A stretch of DNA of 64,000 nt from Oxytricha trifallax (lineage: Eukaryota > Ciliophora > Spirotrichea > Sporadotrichida > Oxytrichidae): the NCBI GenBank assembly GCA_000711775.1, contig ARYC01002011.1, positions 1 through 64,000 of the forward strand, written 5' to 3'. Of this stretch, positions 33,770-46,779 are shown one piece after another; position 1 is the stretch's first letter, and each line of letters opens with the position of its first letter. The notes below the pieces were generated by a model. It was not told the DNA's origin. It saw only the letters and a program-made list of their open reading frames with translations, and searched no databases. Made by a program: the position numbers and the translations under genes.

Positions 33770-35216
33770 ATGAGCGCTAACCTTTTGAAAAGAGCGGCAT
33801 TACTTTGGTAAAGCCAATAAAAATTATCATTCCAGCAACAGAGAAAAATAGAGACCAGAGACGCTTGTACTCAGTGGGAGCCTACTTATGACAACTTTGA
33901 CAAGTCTAGCTTTGAGATTTAAATATAAATTAAGTAGGAGGTCATCAAAGAGGCTGCACAAAATGAAGAGGAGGTTAAATACCTCGCCATAAAGCATAAT
34001 TAATTTCAAGCCAAAGTTGATTTTTAATTCTAAGAATGTAATAAAGTTTTCCTCCTCATGTCAACTTACAAGAGACATTTCAGAGATATACACAACGATA
34101 TGACTAGGTTATATCTCAAGCATTAAAAGAAGGATGGCTAGTATATTTTTAAGTTCTGTGAGAAGCCATATTCTCATACTAGAGACCTCAAAGTGCGCTT
34201 AAAGATAAAGCACAATCAAAGTTTTTATTTATTTATGAATCTACAGGAAAAAGATTCCTATAAAAAAGAAGGTCAGGAAAAACCTGCCAAGTCTCTTAGA
34301 GTTGAAGTATAGAAGTAAGTAAAAATGAAGAAAACAGTAAAGAACTTTACTGTCTCTCATATAAATAAAATCATGGTAAAATTGAGGCGATAAAGATTCC
34401 TATCTTTATAATTATTTACATAGATTCTTGCCTTGAAAGCTACATCACTCTTGAGGATAAAATAGAGAAGAGATTCATCACTGATGACTAATATTCTTAG
34501 AAAATATATCCATTTAATTACTTCCTTGCTGATGACAAGTTCTAAATGGAATTTGCTAATGATTATTATACTCTTTAACAGGCAAAATTTAGAGAGTGTA
34601 AGCATATTATTTAGCTAGATGCTATACTACTTGGAAAAGATCATGTTGCATTTAGACTTCCTCTCCTCGAAATGACTTACAGAGAATTTTTATCTGACAA
34701 TAGATGCCAAAGATAAATTGGATAGATTGTGTAGCAAATAATTTAGGTTATTGAAGAGCTTCACAAGTTTGGCTATGTTCATAGAGACTTAAAGCGAGAG
34801 ATCATCATGATGAACTTTCAACCTCTTTGAGTTTATATAATCGATTCCAACAGAGCTCAAATAGTGCAAGCCTGTGCATTAGGTAATGCATTTGGGACTA
34901 CTGGATATTTCCCAGAGAGAGAAGATTGGAGAGACGGAGATACTTAATTGGATATATGGGCTCTAGAAGTTATAATATAGAGAGCTACATGCCAAGAAAC
35001 GATTACTTTAGCTGCTAGGGTGAGAGAGATTCCAAGTAAAGAATCAAGCAATATCTCGATAAAAATAATATAAATGGAGGTCTCAAAGAACTTGCTTACT
35101 CAATTATTATCAAGCCAAGCTAACAGAATTTATTAACAAAAGAAACAATCAAACATTAACTTAGAAAGATAAAATTCAAAGAACTGCCACATGACTCTTA
35201 GCTTATGTTTGTGTGA
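33770..35216 (+). pseudogene. TBE C2H2 zinc-finger / kinase protein (TBE-C copy)
   Basis: The start is ATG 33770 (MSANLLKRAALL), matching the TBE-B copy, and the stop is TGA 35214-35216. The zinc-finger pairs are degenerate. The kinase part keeps ECKHIIQLDAILLGKDHVAF, GYVHRDLK followed by REI instead of PEN, and GYFPEREDWRDGD. A TGA follows at about 34828. Loss of the catalytic-loop Asn and several frame changes show it is not functional. Confidence 0.82.
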
Positions 35217-35245
35217 AATATAAAAAAAAATACTCACTTGTTATA

Positions 35246-35660
35246 TTGTAGAAATACATTTGAATTTGGAAAATCAATTATGATTAAATTAATAATAAAT
35301 CAAAATCGTGGCAGTTAAAGTTGGCCAATTTAAACGATCTTGGCCTCATTCGATAGGATTTTTAAAATTAGCTGGACTTTTCTATTGTCGATACTATTTT
35401 ATCGCATGGAGGAAGCGAGATAACTCGACTTTAATTAAACACCTCTAAATTCATTAAGTTAGGCCCTCACATTAAAGTCGAGTTATCTCGCTCCAGAGAT
35501 TCGATAAAATAGTACCGTCAATAGTAAAGTCCAGCTAATTTTAAATTTCCTATCGAATGAGCCCAAGATCGTTTAAATTGACCAACTTTAACTGCCAATA
35601 TTTTGATTTATTATCAATTTAATTATAATTAATTTTCCAAATTCAAATGTATTTCTACAA
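35246..35660. mobile_element. TA-flanked palindromic MITE, copy 2
   Basis: TA / TTGTAGAAATACATTTG ... ATGTATTTCTACAA / TA (35244-35245, 35661-35662). It is 415 bp, two inverted arms, close to 33294-33708. Confidence 0.88.
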
Positions 35661-35768
35661 TACTAACTTAAATTACTAATATTTAAACATTAAACCCCTA
35701 TATAAACCCTCCCAAAAACCTAATAAAGTATTCACTAATAGTCTACTTTTATCAATCAAACTACTGAA

Positions 35769-35785
35769 AGGGTTTCGGGGTTTGG
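35769..35785. repeat. Degenerate telomeric end of TBE-C
   Basis: It reads AGGGTTTCGGGGTTTG, the 17-nt block with one T-to-C change and a lost T. No AAT/ATT follows, so the right junction is altered. Confidence 0.75.
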
Positions 35786-35789
35786 ACTG

Positions 35790-36296
35790 CTTTCATTATT
35801 GCAACTTAACTCACTAGGATTTGTGCAAAAAAATATAAATCCTGAAAATATAATTGTATCTAAAAATTTAAAAGTAGTTTAATTAAAAAGCTTTGAAAGT
35901 TGCACAAGAATTGAAGAAACAGATATTGATTAGTAATGGTTTTGTAGTGTTTATAATCATCCTAAATCTGACAAATTAAAGTTAGGAGATTGTGTTAAGG
36001 ATTTTTTTAGCTATTGTATGATTTTACTAGAATTTTACTGTGAGAGAGGAGGATTTATGGGTTTGCTACCAGAGGAGACTTCATTCAAGGGCTTAAACAA
36101 TCAATAGCATTAAACATGAAACAACCTGAGGAGAGATAATTTGACTATGTGTTTTACAATCTATATTTACAGAATCAAAAGCAATAAACAAATTTAATAA
36201 GATAACAAGACAGTTTACTTTTGACAATAGTCCAGGATACAGAAAGCCTATTCAAAATAATTCAAATGATCAGACTTAATTCTTTTAAGGTAAAGC
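35790..36296 (+). pseudogene. Protein-kinase-like gene segment
   Basis: A frame with TAA/TAG as Gln reads LNSLGFVQKNINPENIIVSK, aligning with a kinase catalytic loop in which HRDLKPEN is replaced by QKNINPEN. Then come LKSFESC at the DFG position and VKDFFSYCMILLEFYCERGG, like the F-helix region. One frameshift near 36085 joins it to LKQSIALNMKQPEERQFDYV. The missing catalytic Asp makes it a pseudokinase or a dead segment. It directly follows the TBE-C end and may be a macronuclear-destined segment of a host gene. Confidence 0.5.
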
Positions 36297-36381
36297 ATCT
36301 AATCTCCTTTTATTTAAATTTAATAAAATTTAAATTGATTTAAATATTTTGATATAAAAATTAATGTTCTTTATATAGAGG

Positions 36382-37035
36382 TCATTCGTAAAGAATGCAA
36401 TAAAAGAGAAAGATAAGTGGAGAGTAAAAAATAGATTAAGACTGAAGATTATTATTGTTTAAATTAATTAATTATATCATTCTGTAGCCTACCTCATAAA
36501 AAAGTTGCAAAATATTTCGAGGAAGGCTACGAAATTCATTTATTGTAATTTATGCGTTAAAAAAGGGAAATCGCCAATTTTATTTTGTAAACAATATGTT
36601 GATAGTCTGTTCCAATGATTAAGGCTTCAATACGATTGAATGACTTTAGGAGGAAGGGCTGGTGACAGCTTAAACATTTATTTCACTTTCAAATTATGAT
36701 TGAATGGAGGAAGTCATTTCTTCTGAACATCGCAGTAAATAGCTCACTGAATCTCTTAAACATCTTTTGAATAGCTGTTGATTAATCAAGGAATTGGCTA
36801 ATGCCTAGCCACTCCAGTTACGATTGAACGGTCCCTTAATGTCAGTGCTCACAACACCAGTGAAGCACACCATAAAGCCAGGCCCACGCGTCATTGCCTC
36901 AAAATCAACTCTTAGGGCAGTCTCTTCGCACTAATATCTGGTGCAAAACTTTGGGAGATAACAGAATTGCAGCTCTAAGTAGTATCTGCTCAAGATAATA
37001 TTCAATTTCTACAGTGGATGCATCATTAACAACAT
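36382..37035 (-). CDS. Intact 217-codon protein of unknown function
   Basis: An uninterrupted frame runs from ATG 37035 (MLLMMHPLQKLNIILS) to TGA 36382-36384, with TAA/TAG as Gln. Its composition is protein-like, with DFEAMTRGPGFMVCFTGVV, STDIKGPFNRNWSGQALANS, LFKRCLRDSVSYLLRC and a more AT-rich end. No TM segment or familiar motif was recognised. The 3' third (from about 36600) is compositionally different and could be non-coding read-through. It converges with the kinase-like segment. It is either a real gene or a macronuclear-destined segment; its length without TGA is well above chance in this composition. Confidence 0.55.
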
Positions 37036-39479
37036 ATGTCATTGTTCTTAAATGTTGGATAATTAAATATTATTTCTAATTTACTTGCAAAATCTAAAAT
37101 TAAGGATATTTTAATATTCAACTTGATTAATTTAAACAATTTACTAAATTTTCTGATTTTAGCTAAATGTTCAAGGATATATAATTATAAGGCAACTATT
37201 AATCCTCCAATTTATTTTCTCAAGTGAGGTCTATATTTATTCAAGTATCTGCTAATAAACCCCTTGAATGAACTGCTCCCATGTCATTTAAAATATTTTA
37301 TAGTTTGCCAAAAGCTATCGTATTTATTTCTCAATTTATTTTCGCTATCATGGCAGTAATCTAGAAAAATGTACTAATAAACATATATCTCTGTTTAAGA
37401 AGTGAAGTAAGCTCACTTTTAAGTTCATTAGCTACTCCTTTTTGATAACAGTAACATCTCCTAATCTTCTACTGTTTATTTTTATAAGTATACTTTCTTT
37501 TTTCAACAGCCTCATCCGCTTGGAGATTTTGTCATGAATTGCCCATAATGACTGGTTTGATGTCCAAATTTGATGGATGTATTATTATTATTATTCATAT
37601 ATTTAGTATTTCAGTTATTGTACTATTATCGACGATAATTTTGAGATACACAGTGCATCTTTATTAGTATAACTAAATATTTAACAGCTCATTTTATTAT
37701 GTTGACTAAGAATATCGCAGCTTCATTTATTTCGTTTTAGCATTAATATTTTATTTTAATTATGATTTAAGCCCATAAATTATTTTAATTTAATTTATTA
37801 AAGTAAATATATGATTTTCTCATTCATTCCAAACATCGTTTTTAATTACGCCCAATATACATGATAAATTAATAAAGAACATAGCAAAGATAAGGATAAA
37901 TAACAGCAAATTGATAGAAATAATTTTTGGTTGAAAACTGTCTTAATTATAGAATACTTGAAAGAAAAAACTTAGAGAAGATACTTATAGGTTGACAGGA
38001 AATGCAATTTATTTACTTACAAATATTAGGCATAAAAACCTTGCTATGGCATATAAATATCATTTATATTGAATTAAAAAGAAGAAATTTAGTAATATTA
38101 TTTATATATTCCTCATTACATACCTTATTATAACAAAATAATACATATCTTTTTAATATTATTTACATAATTAGTGAATTTAAATTTAAGCTTGAAGTAT
38201 TACTGTTAAAATTTAACTAAAAAAATAAAATATACATTAATAAAAATGGTTTTTACAATTCAATTTGATACTGGTTAATGTTTAATGCACTGAAAAGCTC
38301 CTTTAATTGTATTTAGAAGAAATTAGATAGCTACGACAATCAATCAAAAACCTGAAATAAAATCTAATGAAAGCTTTATTATTTTTTATAATTATAATCT
38401 TTAAGGAATATAGATGAAATCAATTTATTATAATTTAACTTAGCCTATCATTCTATTATTATTTTTATTAAATATTTTTTAAATTACCTATATATAAAGA
38501 TTTTACAAAAATTAACAAACTTATTATCATTATATTTTTCAGTACATGCTGCTTAGTAAGTATAATAAAATAATTGTCATAAATATTATCCTCTAGTGAG
38601 AATCTCTGTATACAAATATTATTTGATTGATAAAACTATCAATTATAACGTAAAAATGGCAAAATGAAGGTCACTCAATATGGTAAATGAAAGAGGAATA
38701 AATTAAATAATTTCGATCGTTTTTAAATTAAAATAAATAGTTTGTTCAATTCTACATATATATTTTACAGAATAAAATGTAAATATCTAAAATAATTTAG
38801 TAATGCTATGAATAATTTTAATGATTCTATTATTTTATAAAATAGAATTATTTATTTTTACTTGAGAAGAACTTTAGCAATTTTCTAAATAGTTAAACCT
38901 AGACTAATCTAAATCACTCAACATCAAATATTATCATATATAGCCCAAGATGTTTCAAAATCTTATTATACTAAAGTGTGTATGACTCAATTATTACATT
39001 TGTATTTTTCATACAATTTATTATAAGCAATTGTAACTTGATTGCACACCTAGTTAGAGCAATTATCCAAAAATTTGCAAGAAAGATTACATTATTATCA
39101 ATCGACCTCAAGTAATGGTCTAATGAATCTTACAAGAATGCAAATTAAGATATTTATTAATAATTTCAATTTATTCAAGGAATTTATAATTTTTTAGTGT
39201 TTTACCTTTTTTATTTTGTTAAAAATGCAATTATTCTTTTAAGTTGAGTGTATAATTAGATGAGTATCAATGTGATAATTCCTACTTTATAATAATTTCT
39301 ATTATTTAATTTTAATTGCATAAATTGCTATTAACAAATGTTATAGATTTAAATTTATCTGGATTTACAATTTATATAAACTTTCTTGTTATTGAAAGTC
39401 AAATGAAAATGTTAATTATAAAAAATTAAACCCTTATTCAAATATAGTATATTAAAAACAAATAATACAGAAAAGTAGA
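37036..39479. other. AT-rich sequence, no gene recognised
   Basis: A short TTA-type microsatellite lies near 37580. Otherwise only chance-length frames. Confidence 0.45.
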
Positions 39480-42360
39480 GAATTAGAAGGAAACAAAACT
39501 ACAGCTAAAGATTAAAATAATAATTTTTCCAGCAAATATATTTAAATTGATAATTCTGAAACGTCAAATAGACTAAAATAATTGGAGAATACTATTATGG
39601 GCTCAAACAAGTGTTCAAATTAGAAATAAATTTACAGCAAAACAACCAAATAATATAACTTCGATTCTTTGTTTAGCTGATAACAGTTGTAACTTTTATT
39701 CTTCCAACCATATGAGAGGTTGAAAGATTTATTAAAAGTAATGCATGATTTCTGTAAAAAAGGAGGAACTAATGGAAATAATTAAACATTAGTAATAAAA
39801 AATACTTAGCTATCAATCTAACTAAATTTATGAGTAAGTTATATGGAAAAAACTCTAAACTTAATCAAGATTTGATTAATATAATATATCTTGATTTCGA
39901 AAAGTTTTGATTGGGCTCGTAGGGACTAAGCTTCAAAGTATTTAAGGGCTATAACTATTGAACATATCACAGAAGTTGTTAATTATGAATAATGGAGTGC
40001 AAGATGCTCAATAATGGTAAATTCCTTAATATTATCTGCATATCGAGTTTATAATTTTAAACAATTTATATCATATATAGTCACTGTGTACACTCCTTCC
40101 TTATAGTAATATGAAGCAAATAAACTTCACAACAGAAAATTAATAAACATGACTTAATCCCTATGAATGTATTATAAATCAAGAATAATTGTAATAGGTA
40201 ATTTAAATTTTCCCATTAAAGAATCAGATAAAAGGTTTGACATAAGAAAATTAAAAAGAATCAACTTCGATAGAAATGGAAACTAATTTAGAGGAAAACT
40301 AATTAAATTAAATATTCTCAGAAGTAGAGTTAAACTGATTAAAAAACAGCGAACTAAGATTAGCAAATTGAGAATAAAATTTGATGTGAATAATATCAAA
40401 GATCAGATAAATAATAATTGAAATTCATAATGACATAAGGAAAAAAGTGGAGAGAGACCTCCAAAAACAATTATCGATAGTAAAAACATAAATGTGCCTA
40501 GATAAGCCAATTATAATGTTGCTTCGTAAAAATACTTGGCAAAATTGGTAAAATCCCTTGACAAAACAACAATGAGGCTGTGTGAAAAAAAACATCAAGA
40601 TTAATTTCGATAATATAAATGATTAAATTTATAAATTAAAATAAGGATCAAAATTAAAAAACTATTCCATTTATATTAAATAAGCTATTAAATTATTAAT
40701 AGTTATAAGTGAAAAATTTCAATAAATTAAAATTTCAGAATAAAAACCCCTAAAATAAATGAGCTAATAATATAACTCTTCTCCAATATTTTAGAAAAAT
40801 CAAATCTCATGGTATTGTCTGAGATCTTAAACAACAAAAATATATAATCTAATGTATTCAGACCCAATGTTGTAAAGCAATTAAAACAAGGGAAAATTGC
40901 TAAAAAAAGAACGATTTGTAGGGTATAAACTTCCATTAAAATAATTGACCTGTAACATAGAAAATAATCTCTGCCCAATTAAAATACTTCAATCAATAAT
41001 GAGAGAATGGAAATTAAAAAGTTTTTAAAAATGAAATAATTAATTTATACAAATATAAATAATCCAAAGACAATTGGGTGCTAAGATACACTTTGGAAAT
41101 ACTTAAATTTTTAACGAATAAGATGAGGAAATAATCTTCAGCAAATTAGAATATATAGAGAAAGTTCAGCTTTAGTCAGACATTTATCACAGTTTGCTCT
41201 AATGGGAAATCTATTTTTTCAAAAATAAACAGCGATCATTTATAATATAGTTTAGTTACTAAACTCACTAAGAATTGCTAAATTTATTAAGGAAAAAAGA
41301 ATATTATTAATAGAACATAGCAAGAGATATCTAATGCAAGACCAACAATGATTTAGATCATATATGTGCATGATTATTGAGAAAATTTGACAAAAAAAGA
41401 TTTTGTTCTGCTTTAACAGGAAATTATGACAAAATATTCAAGGAAATAAGACCACATATCAATTTAATAAAGGCATCGGAAAACTTTCTCTTTTTTAAAT
41501 GAGAAAGTCTCAAAAGTAAAGATTATTGTCAAGTTGAAATAAGTTTGTGTAATTTGTTCAAGAACAATAAATTATATAAAATTTAAGAAGTAAGATTTGC
41601 ATATAGATATTTAAGACGATTTAATAGGAAGCAAATTTAATTTTAAATGGAAAATAAAAATTAAAATAGTAAGAAATAGTCAAGGTAGTAGACCATTTTC
41701 ATAAATGCTCTTCATTACTTATTTATAATATGCTATTAAATCATAGCTTGAGAAATTTTTTAATTTGTAAATTGAAGTAGATTAATTGATAAATCTTAAC
41801 TATTAAAAGAAATTTCAGAAAGGTATTAATTCGCTTACAAAATTAAACATCCTCCCTTAGTGATTAAAATAGACATTTTATTTAATCAATATATTCAATA
41901 AAACTGTTTAATTCTAATGTATTCTCATAGAATAGGAAGTTAAGTAACTCGGATAAACATATGTTAAAACACTTCAATAACTTCAATGCTACACATAGTG
42001 GAAATTAAAATAATAACTAAGAATTATATCAATGATTTACTTATTCTAACTTCCAACAATTTGTGATTTAAATATAGTGGCTCAATTAAGGATGCTAGTA
42101 GCAAGTAAATATTACAAGAATAATCAATAAAATAGAGATATTATATGAAAATTTATTTTTTAAAACTATATTATAATAGCATTTTATCTAAAAGAATTTA
42201 TCAATTTCTAAATACACATAAATGAATTCTAATCAAATTAATGTTAAATTCTATATAAATAAAACCTAATTATTATTTTTAATTAATTTTAAGTAACTGA
42301 ATCACATTTAGCGTTTGGAAGTTTGATATATTTTTATTCTGATAATGAGATTTAATCTAG
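39480..42360 (+). other. A-rich stretch with weak coding-like frames
   Basis: Purine-rich + strand segments read coherently with TAA/TAG as Gln, for example YERLKDLLKVMHDFCKKGG (about 39710) and FDIRKLKRINFDRNG (about 40237). At 41390-42150 one frame stays open across about four TGAs. At this A+T content TGA-free runs of 60 codons are expected by chance, so these may not be genes. Confidence 0.2.
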
Positions 42361-43959
42361 ATGTTTAATACATATACTGTAGGTTTCAATAAAATTGAAT
42401 TAATTTATATAACATTCATGAAATTCTAGAATTTATGACAAACTTTTCATTAAAAATCTTTAAATACAGAACACACCTTTTAAAAACTACTAATGATAAA
42501 ATATAACTTAATTATTCTAATACTAAAATTCAATAATAATTTGTAATTAGAAATTGATTTATTTAATCTAAAAAATGGCATATAATTTTTGTGAAAATAT
42601 AATTATTTTAAACATCAGTATGTAAACAATATCTAAATGAATAGCTTTGTAAATTAAAATTATTAACATTTATTACTATAACTACTACTATCACAATTAC
42701 AACCACTATAAAAAGTTTAACCCCAATTTTTTGAATTTAACATCATCAGAAATTTTACAACTACATTAATTTTGTTACTGCCTAGTTTGAACGTTGAAAT
42801 TTGAATTACTTGGAGTTTCTACTTTTTTCAACAAAATTACAGGTAATCAGAAATACGAAAATTCATAATGTAAATAACAAAAATATATTTAGAATTTCAT
42901 TTCGTTATATTAAACTAATGTAAGCTATATTATTCAGAATTAGCCCAGAAGAGTATGTAAATTTTTGCATGAAAATGGGATTAACATGTATTATAATAGT
43001 TCCAAAAATGTTGAAATAAGTAAGAGAATCTGACTCAATTTTAACCAAAGTATCCACTTTTAAGTTCTTAATTATATTTATTCAGCAAGGCAACATAATG
43101 CCTCTGCTTCGTCAATGATCAAGGCTAGAATATTTTTGAGTTAAATCATAATCAATGATTGCAGTATTAACAAAACTACTTAGACTGCAATAATTTCATA
43201 AACTTTATTGATAAGCCTTTTTGCTAGAGATTTTGCAAAATTCACATAATAAACTAAAATAAACAAGCTAATTAACATAAAAATAATAGCTAAATCTATA
43301 TTAATAGATTATAATTTGTCTTTATTAAATGATAAGTTATTTATTTTAAGAAATTAATGATAATTACAAATCAATGAAGAGTTTTGTTTAAGATGGGTTT
43401 TATTTTTAAGCATGTTAAGCTTTTTTGCAATCAAGATATAATGCAGAGATTAACAAAAAAGTCAATAATCTGAAAGAAAGAATTATCATGAGTTTAACAA
43501 TTAAGATTCGAGAAATATAATAATTAAATATATCAAATAAATAGAATAATCCAAAATAGGAATAGATAAAAAGGAAAAAATTATATAATTCAGCAATTAG
43601 GAATCGGAGAATTAAAAAGGAGTTTGAATAGTACCAAAACGAATGCCAGTTAAAGAATAGGAATGAAATAAATATTTTTAGAAAAAGTACAAGAAATTGG
43701 ATCATCCCACATAGACTGGGGCAGAAATAAGTGATATACGGCAATATATGTGAAAACTTGCCAAGGTTTTAATAAGCAAGCTCAAGAGCATAATCTAGAT
43801 TGAAAATTAATATCTTGACAAAAAAATAAATAGAAATTCTAAAGCACTAGGAAAAATCAGGCTAGGTTGAAGATAACCACATCAACAGAATGTTATTTCT
43901 ACAAGATAAATATAAGGAGTCAATAAAATAATTTACGCCAAATTACAAAAATTTAGCCT
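42361..43959. other. AT-rich sequence, no gene recognised
   Basis: No supported frame, repeat or RNA gene seen. Confidence 0.4.
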
Positions 43960-44307
43960 CTTTAATAGATGTCTAATCATTATCGTTTGAATCCCAGCTT
44001 TAACACAAAGCCAAAAAGGTACTACTTAAAATTTAATAAAAGTAAAATACTATAGGAAGGTATCAAAAGATGGTTATCAGCTTTGCGAGAAATTTCAGAA
44101 GCACACAAATAACAAGCAAAGAGTTGCAGCATTTTCACTTACTTGTTCCCAAGCTGATATATTCAAGAAAACTATGGAAATAACAATGAAGCTGGCTAAG
44201 TAAGTGCAATAAATTTAGAAACTAAAATTCTCCTATTCAAAATGAATAAAAGTTCATTATCGTAATATTTTGTTGAAAGAATAGAAAGCATTATAAAATA
44301 AGTGATT

Positions 44308-44351
<44 letters not shown>

Positions 44352-44395
44352 GATGATGGTGATGATGATGATGAATAACTTAAGGTAAGGTGAAT
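43960..44395 (+). other. Possible coding segment with Asp-repeat tail
   Basis: One frame reads NTKPKRYYLKFNKSKIL and GIKRWLSALREISEAHKQQ, faintly like the end of a PH domain; another reads DIFKKTMEITMKLAKQVQQI. A downstream (GAT)n run can encode a poly-Asp stretch, followed by GGTAAGG, a possible splice donor. Overlapping plausible frames make this uncertain. Confidence 0.25.
44308..44373. repeat. (GAT)n microsatellite
   Basis: About 21 GAT units with single-base interruptions (GAAGAT, GGTGAT). Confidence 0.92.
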
Positions 44396-44430
44396 ATGAA
44401 ACTAGAAATAAAGATCTCTAGTATCTAATA

Positions 44431-44900
44431 TAATTATTATTGTTATTGCTATTGTTATTATTATTATTGAGCGTATACATATATAAGTTAGTTTGAATTA
44501 TTCCTTTTGGTGATATATATTGCCTAAAATGCATGTCTTTGTCTATTGTCTCAGGTACTTCTTCAGCTGGGGGAGTGACTTTGGCAGTTTGGACCTATGT
44601 GCCTCTCACAGGGTGCTCCTGGGGGTCTTGTCCCTTGTCATCTCATCTCTGTCCTGACTTGGCTCTTTGGACCCCAACTTAGCCTGGGCGTGGCCTTTGT
44701 CAGGGGTATCCCTGGGGGGCATGTCCCTTGCCTGGACCGGTCAGCGTGCCAACCACCAAATACTGATATCTTTTTTATTCTTTCGCTTCTTTTTTTTAAG
44801 AGATGATTTTTGGATTTTAGTTTTCATCTCTTAGTCTTTTTGTCAATATTTTTAGAGATCAGATTGACATCTTTAACAATAGCAATAACAATAATAATTA
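44431..44900. mobile_element. GC-rich island between perfect 26-bp inverted repeats
   Basis: 44431-44456 (starting TAATTATTATTGTTATTG) and 44875-44900 are exact reverse complements. Between them, 44552-44760 is clearly GC-rich in an AT-rich region and contains two imperfect repeats ending in TGTCCCTTG (about 44608-44637 and 44700-44731). A 69-codon frame (44597-44806) exists, but its Gly/Pro/Leu composition reflects the GC-rich repeat. It could be a small transposable element that has captured foreign DNA. Confidence 0.5.
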
Positions 44901-45334
44901 AAAATAAGTGATACCAAAAACATGGAAGAAATCTCAAGCATTCTGATTCATCAAAATTATTAAAGTAATTTAGATATCTTTCAATATCAATATTAATTAA
45001 TACATAAATGAATTGGAAGATTATTTAAAATCATAAAAATGCATTATCAATTATTTTATTTAAATAAAAGTTAAATTTATAATCCTATAATTCAAATAAT
45101 ATTGGTAACATAAACATTTTCAGACAGATATTTCTAATTACTTATTTGTCTATAAAAATAAAGCTTCACATTTTAAAATTTAATAATCATTATAAATTAT
45201 TAAACATAAAACAAATAAACAAACACACCTTTAATTCATATTTCTTAGAATAATAAGCATTCAGTGTATTTAGTGGTTTTGAAGGACCTAGTGCTTAAAC
45301 AGGTAAATGTCAGGAAGATAAATAATATATATAC

Positions 45335-45890
45335 ATTGAGTAAAAAATGAGTCAGTTTCCAGAATATATATTAATAATCAAACATTTATTTACACTATTT
45401 TAAAATTATTTTTTAATCTAATTAAAAAGCACGTATCTCAAAATTTTGATCATTTCGAGATACGTGTCAAATAAATACAAATAAATAATCAAACATTAAA
45501 CTATTATATATAAATGAAATTAGGTATTTCTATATATTTAAGTTCATTTTTAATCTTAATATAGACCAAATAAATTAGTTATTAAATAATTAATTAAGCT
45601 TTGATATTAAAAATAATCAGAATGTTCTATATAATTTTTAAATATATAATTAAATCTAGAAACTTTTTAATAATGAACTTACATTTATAGAAATACCTAA
45701 TTTCATTTATATATAATAGTTCAATGTTTGATCATTTAATTGTATTTATTTGGCACGTATTTTGAAATGATCAAAATTTTGAGATACGTACTTTTTAATT
45801 AGATTAAAATGAAAAATTTTAAAATAGCGTTAAAAATGTTTGATTATTAATTTATATTCTGGAAATTGACTCAATTTTTACTCATTAATA
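45335..45890. repeat. Palindromic element related to 27671-28193
   Basis: Inverted arms of about 270 bp centred near 45610, with outer ends GAGTAAAAAATGAGTCAG and its near-complement. Each arm contains ACGTATCTCAAAATTTTGAT followed by a short GAGATACGT inverse. Confidence 0.85.
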
Positions 45891-45975
45891 GGTGTATTGG
45901 TTTAATTGTGTATCATTAGATTGGTTGATTAATATTTAAATAAGTTTAATATAAGGATTTAAATGTGCTAAAGTT

Positions 45976-46272
45976 ATGCTGGATTAACCATTTGTTGATT
46001 CGAAAAACTAAGAAGCTAATTCTAAGTTATCAACACAAACTATCTCAAATACTCATTCGCACCCTGACGAAATCAATAATTGGTATCTTATAGTGGTTAA
46101 TGATATTGAGGAAAATATCAAGTAGATATTATACACTCAAATTTAATCATTAATACAATAATTTTTTGAAAGAAGAAGATAAAAACTGTTGAATTTTCTA
46201 ATTTTAGCAGACTTACTTAATTAAAAACACCAAAGCTATAACAAATTTATGTTAATAAAAGCCTATTCATGA
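45976..46272 (+). CDS. 98-codon ORF, unknown function
   Basis: An intact frame from ATG 45976 (MLDQPFVDSKNQEANSKL) to TGA 46270-46272 with TAA/TAG as Gln. It has a Ser/Thr/Asn-rich start and a helical end (EENIKQILYTQIQSLIQQFF). It may be the first coding segment of a gene that continues at 46620-47237. No motif recognised. Confidence 0.4.
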
Positions 46273-46619
46273 GTAATTCTTGTAAAAATTAATTAAATAT
46301 ATCACTTCAGTCTATTTGCCTAAAATTTCACAAACCAATTGAGCTAATTCTAATTTAGTTTACATAAAGTCATCTTAAATAATGCATAAAAGCGTTGATG
46401 AATTCTTTCATAGCAGTGTTGACATATTCTTTCAAAGCAACAATATCAAAGTATAAGTTATCAAAGCGCAAATATGTGAAAAGTTAATGTGACACGAGCG
46501 ATTATTAAACTAATAATAGTGGAATACATCCCTACAGCTAAATATCAATGTATGAATATTTAATAAAGAATGAATCGGGTAAAGGTGATTCTAAGGATAA
46601 ACTATTTAATTTTATACTT

Positions 46620-46763
46620 TAGGATACAAAGAGGTTGATTCATTGTACAATAAAATTTGTTAGAAAAAAATTATTAATATTTGGACTCAAGAAAACTGTG
46701 ATGATTTTATTCAAATAAATGTTTAGGGAAATATTAATTTCGATGATTAGTATATTGATAGTT
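46620..46763 (+). other. Coding-like segment
   Basis: It follows a possible splice acceptor (ATACTTTAG) and reads GYKEVDSLYNKICQKKIINI, then WTQENCDDFIQINVQGN, up to a TGA. It fits as a middle segment of the same gene as 45976-46272. Confidence 0.35.
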
Positions 46764-46779
46764 GATTTCTTTTTAAAGG

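Larger units (their letters stand above)
30326..35785 (+). mobile_element. TBE-C, full-length but decayed TBE with three nested MITEs
   Basis: The left end CAAAACCCCAAAACCTC (30326-30342) is preceded by ATT. The right end at 35769-35785 is a degenerate AGGGTTTCGGGGTTTG. In order it holds the transposase (+), 22-kDa (-) and C2H2/kinase (+) genes. Hairpin elements were inserted at 30999-31639 (in the transposase), 33294-33708 (spacer) and 35246-35660 (after the kinase gene). Confidence 0.9.

Noticed and set aside
41390..42150. A long frame open across several TGAs
   Set aside because: With only TGA as a stop in about 80% A+T DNA, four stops in about 250 codons is the chance rate, and no motif is present.
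43415..43744. Minus-strand 109-codon ORF rich in Phe/Leu/Ile
   Set aside because: The composition is what A-rich DNA gives on its complement; no motif or conserved context.
44597..44806. 69-codon ORF in the GC-rich island
   Set aside because: Its apparent length follows from high GC and internal repeats; there is no motif and the other frames are equally open.
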